A program made the position numbers and the translations under genes. From Paraburkholderia phosphatilytica (GTDB taxonomy: Bacteria > Pseudomonadota > Gammaproteobacteria > Burkholderiales > Burkholderiaceae), in assembly GCF_003443895.1 (NCBI RefSeq), contig NZ_QQOA01000033.1:19791-83790 (forward strand): DNA of 64,000 nucleotides, written 5' to 3'. The notes under the pieces were generated by a model. That model worked only from the letters and a program-made list of their open reading frames with translations. It ran no database searches and was not told where the DNA came from. Positions 24,814 to 33,444 of the stretch are shown here, piece by piece. How positions within the stretch are numbered: position 1 is the first letter of the stretch; every line of letters starts with the position of its first letter.

Positions 24814-25677
24814 ATGACCGACCTTCTGCCGTTGACGTCCGATGTTTCCGCCATCGCCCTCGCGGGCCTGCACGACTTCGTGCGCGCGCATCCGCGCCTG
24901 TTCGTGCTGACGGGCGCCGGCATCAGCACTGATTCCGGCATTCCCGGCTACCGCGACGAGAACGGCGAGTGGAAGCGCTCGCCGCCCATCACGTTGCAGG
25001 CCTTCCTCGGTTCGATCGAAAGCCGCCGCCGTTACTGGGCGCGCAGCATGGTCGGCTGGCCGGTCGTCGCCGACGCGCAGCCGAACGACGCACACCGCGC
25101 GCTCGCGCGGCTAGAGGGCGCGCGGCACGTCGGCACGCTCGTCACGCAGAACGTCGACGGGCTGCATCAGCGCGCCGGCAGCAGCGACGTGATCGAGCTG
25201 CACGGCAGCATCGGCGGCGTCGTGTGCCTCGACTGCGGCGCGCACCGCACGCGCGCGGCGATCCAGCAGACACTCGCCGAAGACAATCCCGCGCTGCTCG
25301 ACATCACCGCCGAAACCGCCGCCGATGGCGACGCGCACCTCGAATGGGACGCGCTCCACACATTCCGCGTGCCCGACTGCCCGGTATGCGGCGGGCTGCT
25401 GAAGCCGGCCGTCGTGTTCTTCGGCGAGGGCGTGCCGCGCGAGCGGGTCGACGCGGCGTCCGCGGCGCTCGAAGCGGCGGACGCGATGCTCGTGGTCGGT
25501 TCGTCGCTGATGGTGTACTCCGGCTACCGCTTCTGCGTGTGGGCGCAGAAGCTCGGCAAGCCGATCGCCGCGATCAACCTGGGCCGCACGCGCGCCGATC
25601 CGCTGCTCGCGCTGAAAGCGGAACTGCCGTGCGGACCCGCGCTGACCGCGCTGGCGGCGCAGCTCGCGGTGGACTGA
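24814..25677 (+). CDS. SIR2-family NAD-dependent protein deacylase
   Basis: The 287-residue sirtuin has the NAD loop GAGISTDSGIPGYR (residues 34-47), TQNVDGLHQRAG, the catalytic histidine in IELHGS (H130), and zinc cysteines C138, C141, C189 and C192. VVFFGEGVP and VVGSSLMVYSGY complete the fold. This is the class II-like bacterial form. It removes acyl groups from protein lysines in the cytoplasm. It opens a tight run with the PPOX and DUF938 genes (gaps of 39 and 33 bases), so the three are probably co-transcribed. Confidence 0.92.
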   Translation: MTDLLPLTSDVSAIALAGLHDFVRAHPRLFVLTGAGISTDSGIPGYRDENGEWKRSPPITLQAFLGSIESRRRYWARSMVGWPVVADAQPNDAHRALARLEGARHVGTLVTQNVDGLHQRAGSSDVIELHGSIGGVVCLDCGAHRTRAAIQQTLAEDNPALLDITAETAADGDAHLEWDALHTFRVPDCPVCGGLLKPAVVFFGEGVPRERVDAASAALEAADAMLVVGSSLMVYSGYRFCVWAQKLGKPIAAINLGRTRADPLLALKAELPCGPALTALAAQLAVD

Positions 25678-25716
25678 CCCGGACCGAAAACGCAAACACG
25701 CCGAACACGCCGAACC

Positions 25717-26388
25717 ATGGACCAACCCGATATGACCGACACGATCGAGACCACGCAGACCAAGCCGACCGCAGCCGCCGCATCGCTGACTACCATCGAA
25801 GAACTCGAAGCGATCTACGGCCACCCGCACGAACGCGCGGTGAAGAAGGAAATCGCGTACGTGAACGCGGCGTACCGCGCGATGATCGAGGCGTCGCCGC
25901 TCGTCGTGCTGGCGACGGCCGGCCCTGAGGGCCTCGACTGCTCGCCGCGCGGCGACGCGCCCGGCTTCGTCGAGCTCCTCGACGAACGCACGCTCGCGAT
26001 TCCCGACCGCCCGGGCAACAACCGGCTCGACAGTCTGCGCAACGTGATCGCGAATCCGCGGCTTGCGTTGCTGTTCGTCGTGCCGGGCATGGGAGAAACG
26101 CTGCGCGTGAACGGACGCGGCCGCATCACGCGCGATCCCGAACTGCTCGCGCGCTTCGCGGTGGACGGCAAGCTGCCGCGCACGGTGCTGATCGTCGATG
26201 TCGACGCGGTGTATTTTCATTGTTCGAAGGCGATGGTCCGCTCGCATCTGTGGGACCCGGCGCGTCACGTCGAACGTTCGCGGTTGCCGAGCGCGGGCGA
26301 GATCCACCGCAGCATCGTGGGTGACGGCTTCGACGTCGCGACGTATGATCGCGACCTCGCCGAACGCGTGCGAACGCAGCTGTACTGA
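25717..26388 (+). CDS. pyridoxamine 5'-phosphate oxidase-related FMN-binding protein
   Basis: The 223-residue protein matches the DR2398-type PPOX family: IEASPLVVLATAGPEGLDCSPRGDAPGFV, IPDRPGNNRLDSLRNVIANP and LLFVVPGMGETLRVNGRG. These form a split-barrel flavin-binding fold. The physiological substrate is unknown, and it is not the vitamin B6 biosynthetic PdxH. ATG 25717 or 25732 may be used; neither has a strong ribosome site. Confidence 0.87.
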   Translation: MDQPDMTDTIETTQTKPTAAAASLTTIEELEAIYGHPHERAVKKEIAYVNAAYRAMIEASPLVVLATAGPEGLDCSPRGDAPGFVELLDERTLAIPDRPGNNRLDSLRNVIANPRLALLFVVPGMGETLRVNGRGRITRDPELLARFAVDGKLPRTVLIVDVDAVYFHCSKAMVRSHLWDPARHVERSRLPSAGEIHRSIVGDGFDVATYDRDLAERVRTQLY

Positions 26389-26421
26389 CCCATCCTCAAC
26401 CGTTCCGACCGACCACGCGCG

Positions 26422-27033
26422 ATGACGACCGATCCTGATCCAAGGCAACACGCACCCGCGGCCGACCGCAACCGCGAGCCGATTCTCGCGGTGCTGCGCG
26501 GCGTGCTGCCGCGCAAGGGGCTCGTGCTGGAGATTGCCAGCGGCACCGGCCAGCACGTGACGTTTTTCGCGGCGGCGCTGCGCGATCTGCACTGGCAGCC
26601 GAGCGATCCTGACGCTGATGCGCGCGCGTCGATCGCGGCGTGGACCGCGCATGCGGGGCTGTCCAACGTGCGGCGGCCACTCGAGATCGATGTGACGAAT
26701 CCGGCGTGGGGCATCGACGGCGCCGATGCAATGATCTGCATCAACATGATCCATATCTCGCCGTGGGCGTCGACGCGCGCGCTGTTCGACGGCGCGCGCC
26801 GCGTGCTGACACCGGGTGCGCCGCTCGTGCTGTACGGCCCGTACCGGCGGCATGGCACGCACACGGCGCCGAGCAACGAGGCGTTCGACGCGCAGCTGCG
26901 GCAGCGCAACCCCGCGTGGGGCGTGCGCGATCTCGAATCGGTGGTGGAAATGGCGGACGCCGCGGGGTTCGACGCGGCAGAGCCGGTCGCGATGCCGGCC
27001 AACAATTTCTGTGTGATTTTTCATCGGCGCTAG
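26422..27033 (+). CDS. DUF938 family SAM-dependent methyltransferase-like protein
   Basis: The 203-residue protein has the family start APAADRNREPILAVL, the SAM-binding motif VLEIASGTGQHVTFFA, WQPSDPDADARASI, and INMIHISPWAS. DUF938 proteins have a Rossmann methyltransferase fold; the substrate is unknown. It ends 166 bases before gnd and closes the likely sirtuin-PPOX-DUF938 operon. Confidence 0.87.
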   Translation: MTTDPDPRQHAPAADRNREPILAVLRGVLPRKGLVLEIASGTGQHVTFFAAALRDLHWQPSDPDADARASIAAWTAHAGLSNVRRPLEIDVTNPAWGIDGADAMICINMIHISPWASTRALFDGARRVLTPGAPLVLYGPYRRHGTHTAPSNEAFDAQLRQRNPAWGVRDLESVVEMADAAGFDAAEPVAMPANNFCVIFHRR

Positions 27034-27199
27034 CGCCGGCTTTATCGGCGACAGATGTCGCGCAGGGAGCAGCGAAGTACCGTTTCTTTTATCCTTTCAC
27101 CCTCGACGCCGCGCCCGGACACGATCCGGGCGATCGTGACACATCGCAGGCGGAGCATCGCAGCGCGGCATCCCGACTTTTTGAAGCTGGAGAATTCTC

Positions 27200-28609
27200 A
27201 TGGGAAAGCAGGCAATTGGCGTGGTGGGGTTGGCGGTCATGGGCCGCAATCTGGCGCTCAACATCGAGAGCCGCGGTCACGCAGTGTCCGTTTATAACCG
27301 TAGCCGCGAAAAGACCGACGAGCTGATCGCCGAGTATCCGGATCGCAAGCTGGTGCCGACCTATTCGCTGGAGGAATTCGTCGGGTCGCTGGAAAAGCCG
27401 CGCCGCATCCTGATGATGGTGAAGGCCGGCGAGGGCACCGACGCGACGATCGCGTCGCTGCGCCCGCTGCTGGAGAAGGGCGATATTCTGATCGATGGCG
27501 GCAACACGCATTTCACCGACACGATCCGCCGTAACCAGGACCTCGCGAAATCGGGTCTGCACTTCATCGGCACCGGCGTGTCGGGCGGCGAGGAGGGCGC
27601 GCTGAAAGGCCCGTCGATCATGCCGGGCGGCCAGCGCGACGCGTACGATCTGGTCGCGCCGATCCTCACCGAAATCGCCGCGAAGGCGCCGGACGGCGAA
27701 CCGTGCGTCGCGTACATGGGTCCGGACGGCGCGGGCCACTTCGTGAAGATGGTCCACAACGGCATCGAGTACGGCGACATGCAGCTGATCGCCGAGAGCT
27801 ACGCGGTGCTGAAGCAGGTCGTGGGGCTTTCGAACGAAGAACTCGGCAAGGTCTACACCGAATGGAATCAGGGCGAGCTCGACAGCTACCTGATCGAGAT
27901 CACGTCGAAGATCTTCGGCAAGAAGGACGACGAGACGGGCAAGGATCTGGTCGACGTGATCCTCGACCGCGCCGCGCAGAAGGGCACCGGCAAGTGGACG
28001 AGCCAGAACGCGCTCGACCTCGGCGTGCCGCTGCCGCTGATCACGGAGTCGGTATTTGCGCGCGTGCTGTCGTCGCTGAAGACGGAGCGCGTCGCGGCCG
28101 CGAAGGTGCTCGAAGGGCCCGCATCGAAGCCGTTCGGGGGCGATCGCGCGGCGTTCGTCGAGTCCGTGCGCCGGGCGCTGTACTTCAGCAAGGTGATCTC
28201 GTACGCGCAGGGCTTCGCGCAGCTGCGCGCGGCGTCGCAGGAGTACAAGTGGGACCTGCAGTTCGGCTCGATCGCGAAGATCTTCCGCGCGGGCTGCATC
28301 ATCCGCGCCCGCTTCCTGCAGAAGATCACGGACGCGTACGCGAAAGATCCGGCGCTCGCGAACCTGCTGCTCGACCCGTACTTCCACGACATCGCGGCGA
28401 AGTACCAGCAGGCGCTGCGAGATGTGGTGACGGCCGCGATCGCGGCGGGCGTGCCGGTGCCGGCGTTCGCGTCGGCGATCGCGTACTTCGACGGCTACCG
28501 TTCGGAGCGCGTGCCCGCGAACCTCGTGCAGGCGCAGCGCGACTTCTTCGGCGCGCACACCTTCGAGCGCGTCGACAAGCCGGGCAGCTTCCACGCGAAC
28601 TGGTCGTAA
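27200..28609 (+). CDS. gnd: 6-phosphogluconate dehydrogenase (decarboxylating)
   Basis: Gnd oxidises 6-phosphogluconate to ribulose 5-phosphate and CO2 with NADP in the pentose phosphate pathway. The 469-residue length is normal for the long form. Visible motifs are GLAVMGRNLALNIESRG (cofactor), GTGVSGGEEGALKGPSIMPGG and GAGHFVKMVHNGIEYGDMQ (substrate lysine region). GGAGA precedes ATG 27200. The gene is monocistronic with a strong terminator behind it. Confidence 0.96.
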   Translation: MGKQAIGVVGLAVMGRNLALNIESRGHAVSVYNRSREKTDELIAEYPDRKLVPTYSLEEFVGSLEKPRRILMMVKAGEGTDATIASLRPLLEKGDILIDGGNTHFTDTIRRNQDLAKSGLHFIGTGVSGGEEGALKGPSIMPGGQRDAYDLVAPILTEIAAKAPDGEPCVAYMGPDGAGHFVKMVHNGIEYGDMQLIAESYAVLKQVVGLSNEELGKVYTEWNQGELDSYLIEITSKIFGKKDDETGKDLVDVILDRAAQKGTGKWTSQNALDLGVPLPLITESVFARVLSSLKTERVAAAKVLEGPASKPFGGDRAAFVESVRRALYFSKVISYAQGFAQLRAASQEYKWDLQFGSIAKIFRAGCIIRARFLQKITDAYAKDPALANLLLDPYFHDIAAKYQQALRDVVTAAIAAGVPVPAFASAIAYFDGYRSERVPANLVQAQRDFFGAHTFERVDKPGSFHANWS

Positions 28610-28665
28610 GGTTGGCTGGCGGCGGGTGTTGGTCGCCGTTGGCCGCCGCTTCGAGTCTGACCGCA

Positions 28666-28698
28666 ACGGGCGTCTCCGCAAGGAGGCGCCCGTTTTTC
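28666..28698 (+). terminator. intrinsic terminator of gnd
   Basis: ACGGGCGTCTCC pairs with GGAGGCGCCCGT (one G-T pair) around a GCAA tetraloop, followed by TTTTTCC. Confidence 0.92.
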
Positions 28699-28772
28699 CT
28701 GTGCCGACCGAAGATGGCGAAATTGCCATAATTGTTACGACTCTCAGAATTCTGATGTTCGAAAAGGCTATC

Positions 28773-28887
28773 AATCCGTCAATACTTACGGATTCTGCAA
28801 TAGATTATCGTCAAAGCAAGGGTTTTTACTTAGTCCTCCAATCCGTAGACTGACGTTGTGGTCCTGCTGATCGGGCGATCGCAGGAC
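28773..28887 (+). promoter_or_regulatory. AT-rich control region of the DUF4148 gene
   Basis: AATCCGT occurs at 28773-28779, inverted as ACGGATT at 28788-28794, and again direct at 28840-28846, suggesting a regulator site. A leader hairpin follows: GTCCTGC (28861-28867) pairs with GCAGGAC (28881-28887), with inner GATC pairing. The ribosome site TTGGAGGT lies outside the hairpin. Confidence 0.5.
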
Positions 28888-28914
28888 AAACAAACAACCA
28901 GATTGGAGGTCACC

Positions 28915-29244
28915 ATGAAGTCGCTCATGTCCGCAGTTGCCGTCGCCGTTCTGCTTGCCGCGCCGGTCGCATCGTTTGCACAGTCGAACAACCAGCAGCC
29001 CGTGACGCGCGCGCAGGTTCGCGCGGAACTCGTCCAGCTCGAAAAGGCGGGCTACGATCCGGTGGCCGACAAGTACGACTACCCCGTGCAGCTCCAGGCA
29101 GCCGAAGCGCGCGTCGCCGCGCAGAACGGCGCCGCCCAGGCTCAGGCTGAAACCACGGGTTACGGCCCGGCGGTTGCGGGCACCTCGCACGCAGGCGGCC
29201 CGGTGTCGTCGGATGGCGTGAAGCCGGTGTATTTTGGCAACTAA
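28915..29244 (+). CDS. DUF4148 family secreted protein
   Basis: The 109-residue protein has a clear signal peptide, MKSLMSAVAVAVLLAAPVAS, with probable cleavage after SFA. The DUF4148 core follows: TRAQVRAELVQLEKAGYDP, then paired with a C-terminal VKPVYFG. Such small periplasmic proteins are abundant in Burkholderia and their function is unknown. TTGGAGGT at 28903-28910 fixes ATG 28915. The long AT-rich leader suggests regulated, possibly strong expression. Confidence 0.9.
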   Translation: MKSLMSAVAVAVLLAAPVASFAQSNNQQPVTRAQVRAELVQLEKAGYDPVADKYDYPVQLQAAEARVAAQNGAAQAQAETTGYGPAVAGTSHAGGPVSSDGVKPVYFGN

Positions 29245-29311
29245 GTTTTGTCACTCAGCCAGCTGAATTGGCCAACTAGATTGACCAACTGAATCAGCCC
29301 GCATCGAAGAA

Positions 29312-29346
29312 AAGGGCGCCGACCGGATCATCCGGTCGGCGCCCTT
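29312..29346. terminator. strong bidirectional terminator
   Basis: AAGGGCGCCGACCGGA and TCCGGTCGGCGCCCTT are perfect inverted copies (16-bp stem, 3-base loop) between the convergent DUF4148 and DUF2968 genes. A-rich and T-rich flanks allow use in both directions. Confidence 0.9.
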
Positions 29347-29374
29347 CGTTCGTCTACTGTGTGGCCGCGCGTGT

Positions 29375-30184
29375 TTAGCGGTTCGAAGGCAGATGCGGCA
29401 GATTTTCGTTGTTCACGATGTTGAGCTGGTGCAACTGCCGATGCGCCTTGTTCAGATGCGCCTGCGCAGCCACCCGTTGCGCTTCGAGCTGCGACACCTC
29501 CTTGCGCAGCTGATGCTGCCGGTTCGCGACGGACTGCTCCTGCGCCGTCGTGCGCTGTAGATGCGCGCGCATCCGTTCCGACTGCGCTTCCGATGCCGCG
29601 ATCATCTTCGCGAGCTGATCGTTCTGCGCTTCGAGCTGCGCGCGGCGCGTCTCGCCGTCCGATAGCCGCGTGGCTTGTTCCTCGAAGTGATGAAACGCGG
29701 TCTCGGCCGATTCGAGATCCAGCGCCTTCAGCGCGCGCCACAGCGTGTTGTCGTGATAGAGCGCGATGTAATAGCAGAGATCGCGCGGATGAAACAGCAG
29801 GCTCGCCGAGTACGCGAAGCTGCGGAACACGCGAAACGGCGCGAGTTCCTCATGCGCGCACAGATCGTCGACTTCCGCGGTGTCGGCGGACAGCACGCCG
29901 CTGCGTCCGTTGACCTGGGTCGGCACCACTGGCACCGCGCGCAGCGTCGTCACCGGCCGCGGTGCCTCGACCGTCGCGGGTGCGCGATCGACCCGCGCGA
30001 GGCGTCCGTCGCGCGGATCGTCCGCGTCGACGGTGGCGTCCTGCGCGAGCTGCGCGGCCGCGGCGTCGGCTTCATCGCGGGGGATGCCGTCCTGCGCCGG
30101 CGTGAGTGACACATGCTCGACGTCGACGAGATGCGAAGGAGTGCTGGCGAGTACGGCGCTGCGTCGGTTCAGGAGGCTTTTCAC
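29375..30184 (-). CDS. DUF2968 family protein
   Basis: From the GTG at 30184 (GGGGA six bases before) the product has 269 residues. Residues about 125-180 hold the DUF2968 core (FRVFRSFAYSASLLFHP, CYYIALYHDNTLWRALKAL). The last 110 residues are a long coiled coil rich in Gln, Glu and Arg. Unlike many family members no clear signal peptide is seen; the first 100 residues are low complexity. The function is unknown. A TTG at 30268 would add 28 residues but overlaps the upstream terminator. Confidence 0.75.
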   Translation of the reverse strand: MKSLLNRRSAVLASTPSHLVDVEHVSLTPAQDGIPRDEADAAAAQLAQDATVDADDPRDGRLARVDRAPATVEAPRPVTTLRAVPVVPTQVNGRSGVLSADTAEVDDLCAHEELAPFRVFRSFAYSASLLFHPRDLCYYIALYHDNTLWRALKALDLESAETAFHHFEEQATRLSDGETRRAQLEAQNDQLAKMIAASEAQSERMRAHLQRTTAQEQSVANRQHQLRKEVSQLEAQRVAAQAHLNKAHRQLHQLNIVNNENLPHLPSNR

Positions 30185-30259
30185 GGCAGTTCCCCAAAAA
30201 TGGCCGCGCGGCGACCCGAACTCGCCGGCCGCCGCCGGCGCACGGCGTCCGTGCGGAAA

Positions 30260-30298
30260 GCACAACAAACACGAGGGCCGGCGACATGCCGGCCCTCG
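30260..30298 (-). terminator. terminator of the 106-residue gene
   Basis: On the minus strand CGAGGGCCGGC and GCCGGCCCTCG form an 11-bp stem with a 5-base loop, followed by TGTTTGTTGTG. It lies nine bases after the stop of the gene at 30307-30627. Confidence 0.7.
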
Positions 30299-30306
30299 CG
30301 TGCGAA

Positions 30307-30627
30307 TCAGTGCAGGATGCGATGCCGGCGCGTGATGTCGTCGAACAGCGCGTCGCTGGGTTCAAGCGCGAGCAGCCACGACTCGTCGTAGCCGCTCAGG
30401 TTGTCGAGCGCCTCGCGCAGTCGTTCGAGCGCGATCGCCGGCAGTTCGACGCGCGCCTCGGTACCGCCCGAAATCCTCGCGATGCTGGCGAGCTGGATCA
30501 GCGCGTCGGCGGCTTCCGCCACATCGGCCGAGAACACGAGATGCGTGTTCAGCAGCTCGACCAAACCTGGCGATCCGGTGATGTCCTCGAGGCTCAACTG
30601 GACGGCCAGGAAGGTGGCTTTATTCAT
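30307..30627 (-). CDS. hypothetical 106-residue acidic protein
   Basis: The protein starts MNKATFLAVQLSLEDITGSP and is acidic and mostly helical, with no signal or membrane helix and no domain I recognise. AAGGAG seven bases before ATG 30627 is a convincing ribosome site, and a hairpin terminator follows the stop, so the gene looks genuine. It is transcribed toward the DUF2968 gene but separated by the terminator. The plus-strand cupin gene diverges from it. Confidence 0.75.
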   Translation of the reverse strand: MNKATFLAVQLSLEDITGSPGLVELLNTHLVFSADVAEAADALIQLASIARISGGTEARVELPAIALERLREALDNLSGYDESWLLALEPSDALFDDITRRHRILH

Positions 30628-30892
30628 CCTCGGACTCCTTAAGGATTGATCGCGCGGCCTCGCGGACACGGCGCTGACGGCAGCGTGAAAATCCAGTATA
30701 GGCGAGGCTCGACGGGTTGCAATCGTCGCGCCGCGCGGGTTGGCGTTGTGTGCAATTGCTGCACGATGGCCGCCCGACGTTGCGAAAAAACGTCCGCCGT
30801 GCCGCATATAATGGTCGTCCTTTCCACTGTGTCACCGTCATCGTGCCGTGTATGCCGACGCATGCGCGGCAATGGGTTCGGAACCGTTCACA

Positions 30893-31204
30893 ATGAAGAT
30901 CATCCGCAGCAGGAGCTTCACGGCCGAGCGTCCCTGGGGCGCGCTCGACATCGCCAACATGCGCGGCATCACCACACGTCTGCACTGGACCGATCAGCCC
31001 TATCGTTGGCATATCAACGATGGCGAGGAAGTGTTCGCGGTGCTCGACGGCCGGGTCGAGATGCGCTATCGCGAAGACGGCGCCGAACAGTCCACGGTGC
31101 TCGAAACCGGCGACGTCTTCTTCGCATCGGTCGGAACCGAGCACGTCGCATACCCGATTGGCGAAGCGCGCATCCTGGTCGTGGAGACCGAAGGCAGCGT
31201 CTGA
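30893..31204 (+). CDS. small cupin-domain protein
   Basis: The 103-residue product is one cupin barrel. Cupin motif 1 is represented by WHINDGEEVFAVLDGRVEMR (His and Glu metal-ligand positions). Motif 2 is ETGDVFFASVGTEHVAYPIG with the expected His. A metal ion could therefore be bound. Ligand and role are unknown. ATG 30893 gives the shortest sensible protein; an ATG at 30848 is also in frame and neither has a good ribosome site. Confidence 0.78.
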   Translation: MKIIRSRSFTAERPWGALDIANMRGITTRLHWTDQPYRWHINDGEEVFAVLDGRVEMRYREDGAEQSTVLETGDVFFASVGTEHVAYPIGEARILVVETEGSV

Positions 31205-31352
31205 CCGGACGCCGGACGTTTCGTGCGCGGAAATGGCGAACGATCGTCATCGTGCGGCGTCATAATCCCGAAGTCGACGCCGCGTGGTGCAAGTCTTGCG
31301 ACGCGGTTTTCCGTGACGAGTCAAACGGTGCATTGAAGGCGGGGGCCATACG

Positions 31353-32165
31353 ATGAACGCGAAGCGGCGCAATCCGAACAGATGGGCAGCAACCGCCGGC
31401 ATGCGCGGCATACCGCGCGCGGCGGCCGCGCTAGGCGTGGCCGCGGGTGTGGCGGCGAGTGTGTCCACGCTGCTGGGCGGCTGCGAGATGATGCCGCAGT
31501 GGAACCCGTCCGGCGGAACCGGGCAGACGCAGGTCACCCAGCCGCCCGTCGCGGCCGGCTACTACCGCGTGAACCCCGGCGACTCGCTGCCGAGCATCGC
31601 CGCCGCGTTCGGCCAGCGCCCCGAAGACATCGCCAGCTGGAACAACCTCGTGCCCGGCTCGGCCGTGATGGTCGGCCAGGTGCTGCGCGTCGCGCCGCCG
31701 GCCGGGGCGAACGTTCCGCAGGCGCCGGGTGTCGTCGAAAACGCGGTGCCGATGCCCGCTCCCACGCCGGCGCCGATGCCGCAGGCGCCCGCCACGCCCA
31801 CCGTTCAACTCGCGTGGCCGGTGCACGGCACGGTAATGCGGCCGTTCACGCCGGGCCAGAGCAAGGGCATCGTGATCGGCGCCCGCCCGGGCGATGCGGT
31901 GCGCGCGGCCGCCGCCGGGCGCGTCGTGTACGCGGGCACGGGCATGCCGGCCTACGGGCCGCTCATCATCATCAAGCACGACGCATCGGTCGTCACCGCG
32001 TATGGGCAGAACGGCCAGCTGTTCGTCAAGGAAGGCGACGCGGTCGCGCAGGGGCAGCAGATCGGCACGGTCGGCACCGACCCGCGCGGCGTGCCCTCGA
32101 TCCAGTTCGAGGTGCGCTGGGACGGCCGCCCGGTCGATCCGCTTGCGTGGCTGCCTAGACAGTAA
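31353..32165 (+). CDS. NlpD-like lipoprotein: LysM plus degenerate LytM domain
   Basis: The 270-residue protein has a basic start, a hydrophobic stretch and a lipobox-like LLGGC at about residue 44. A LysM domain follows (YYRVNPGDSLPSIAAAFGQRPEDIASWNN), then a proline/alanine-rich linker, then a LytM fold (residues 150-270). The zinc-binding histidines of active M23 enzymes are absent: the HxxxD position reads KGIVIGARPGD, and HLHFEVR is replaced by SIQFEVR. It is therefore probably an activator of cell-wall amidases, like NlpD or EnvC, not an enzyme. It is likely an outer-membrane lipoprotein. Confidence 0.87.
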   Translation: MNAKRRNPNRWAATAGMRGIPRAAAALGVAAGVAASVSTLLGGCEMMPQWNPSGGTGQTQVTQPPVAAGYYRVNPGDSLPSIAAAFGQRPEDIASWNNLVPGSAVMVGQVLRVAPPAGANVPQAPGVVENAVPMPAPTPAPMPQAPATPTVQLAWPVHGTVMRPFTPGQSKGIVIGARPGDAVRAAAAGRVVYAGTGMPAYGPLIIIKHDASVVTAYGQNGQLFVKEGDAVAQGQQIGTVGTDPRGVPSIQFEVRWDGRPVDPLAWLPRQ

Positions 32166-32327
32166 ATTGAGCAGCGAACTGAGCAGCAGCGCCGAGTGGT
32201 CGCCCGGGCCCGCCGCGCCACGGGCTTTCGGGAGGCTTGATACACTGCACGATTCTCATCGTGCATGCCGTCTGTCGACGCGCGCCGCGTGCCCGACACC
32301 GCACTCCCGACCACTCAGGAAGCCACC

Positions 32328-33332
32328 ATGATCGATCTGCGCAGCGATACCGTAACCCGCCCGAGTCCGGCGATGCTTGCCGCGATGACGTCCGCCGAAA
32401 CCGGCGACGACGTCTGGGGTGACGACCCGACCGTGCTGCGCCTGCAGTCGACGCTTGCCGAGCGCGCCGGCAAGGAAGCCGGCCTGTTCTTCCCGAGCGG
32501 CACGCAGAGCAACCTCGCCGCGCTGATGGCACACTGTGCGCGCGGCGACGAGTACATCGTCGGCCAGGCGGCACACACCTATAAGTACGAAGGCGGTGGC
32601 GCGGCGGTGCTCGGCAGCATCCAGCCGCAGCCCATCGAAAACGCCGCCGACGGCTCGTTGCCGCTCGACAAGATCTTCGCCGCGATCAAGCCGATCGACC
32701 ACCACTTCGCGCGCACGCGCCTGCTCGCACTCGAAAACACGATCGGCGGCAAGGTGCTGCTGCCCGGCTACGTCGCCGAGGCGACGGATCTCGCGCGTTC
32801 GCACGGGCTGTCCACCCACCTCGACGGCGCGCGCGTGTTCAACGCCGCCGTCGCGTCGGGTCAGCCGCTCGCGGCGCTCTGCAAGCCGTTCGATTCGGTG
32901 TCGATCTGCTTCTCGAAAGGACTCGGCGCGCCGGTCGGCTCGGTGCTGGTGGGCAGCCGCGCGCTGATCGAAGTCGCGCACCGCTGGCGCAAGGTGCTGG
33001 GCGGCGGCATGCGGCAGTCGGGCGTGCTGGCGGCTGCGTGCCTCTATGCGCTCGAACACAACGTCGATCGTCTGGCCGAGGACCACGCGAACGCCGGGCA
33101 TCTCGCGAAGGGGCTCGCGTCGATCGGTCAGGTGGAGGTGCTGTCGCAGGCCACCAACATGGTCTTTGCGCAGTTTCCGCAGGAACACTGGGTGCCGCTC
33201 GAAGCGTTCCTGAAGGAGCGCGGCATCCTCACGCAGATGGTCTACACATCGCGCTTCGTCACGCACCTCGATCTGTCGCGCGCGGATATCGATACGTTCG
33301 TCGATGCCGTGAAGGCGTACTTCGCGCGTTGA
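32328..33332 (+). CDS. ltaE: low-specificity L-threonine aldolase
   Basis: LtaE is a PLP enzyme cleaving L-threonine and L-allo-threonine to glycine and acetaldehyde. The 334-residue length is normal. MIDLRSDTVTRPSPAM starts the protein. The PLP lysine is K197 in CFSKGLGAPVGS, the same number as in the E. coli enzyme, and the aspartate in STHLDGARVFNAA pairs with the cofactor nitrogen. ATG 32328 follows AGGAA. It is 162 bases downstream of the LytM lipoprotein gene, with no evident functional link. Confidence 0.94.
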   Translation: MIDLRSDTVTRPSPAMLAAMTSAETGDDVWGDDPTVLRLQSTLAERAGKEAGLFFPSGTQSNLAALMAHCARGDEYIVGQAAHTYKYEGGGAAVLGSIQPQPIENAADGSLPLDKIFAAIKPIDHHFARTRLLALENTIGGKVLLPGYVAEATDLARSHGLSTHLDGARVFNAAVASGQPLAALCKPFDSVSICFSKGLGAPVGSVLVGSRALIEVAHRWRKVLGGGMRQSGVLAAACLYALEHNVDRLAEDHANAGHLAKGLASIGQVEVLSQATNMVFAQFPQEHWVPLEAFLKERGILTQMVYTSRFVTHLDLSRADIDTFVDAVKAYFAR

Positions 33333-33377
33333 TGTGGGACGCGCGCCGGGCTGCCTTGGCGGCTCGGTGCGTCTTCG

Positions 33378-33435
33378 TTCACCGCCGCTGTTCACCGCCG
33401 CTGTTCACCACGGCAGGTTCACCACCGCCGTTCAC
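33378..33435 (+). repeat. 13-bp imperfect tandem repeats between ltaE and MFS gene
   Basis: TTCACCGCCGCTG occurs twice in perfect tandem (33378-33403), followed by two variants starting TTCACCAC at 33404 and 33418. The repeat fills most of the gap between the convergent genes. Confidence 0.85.
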
Positions 33436-33444
33436 ACGCACTGC

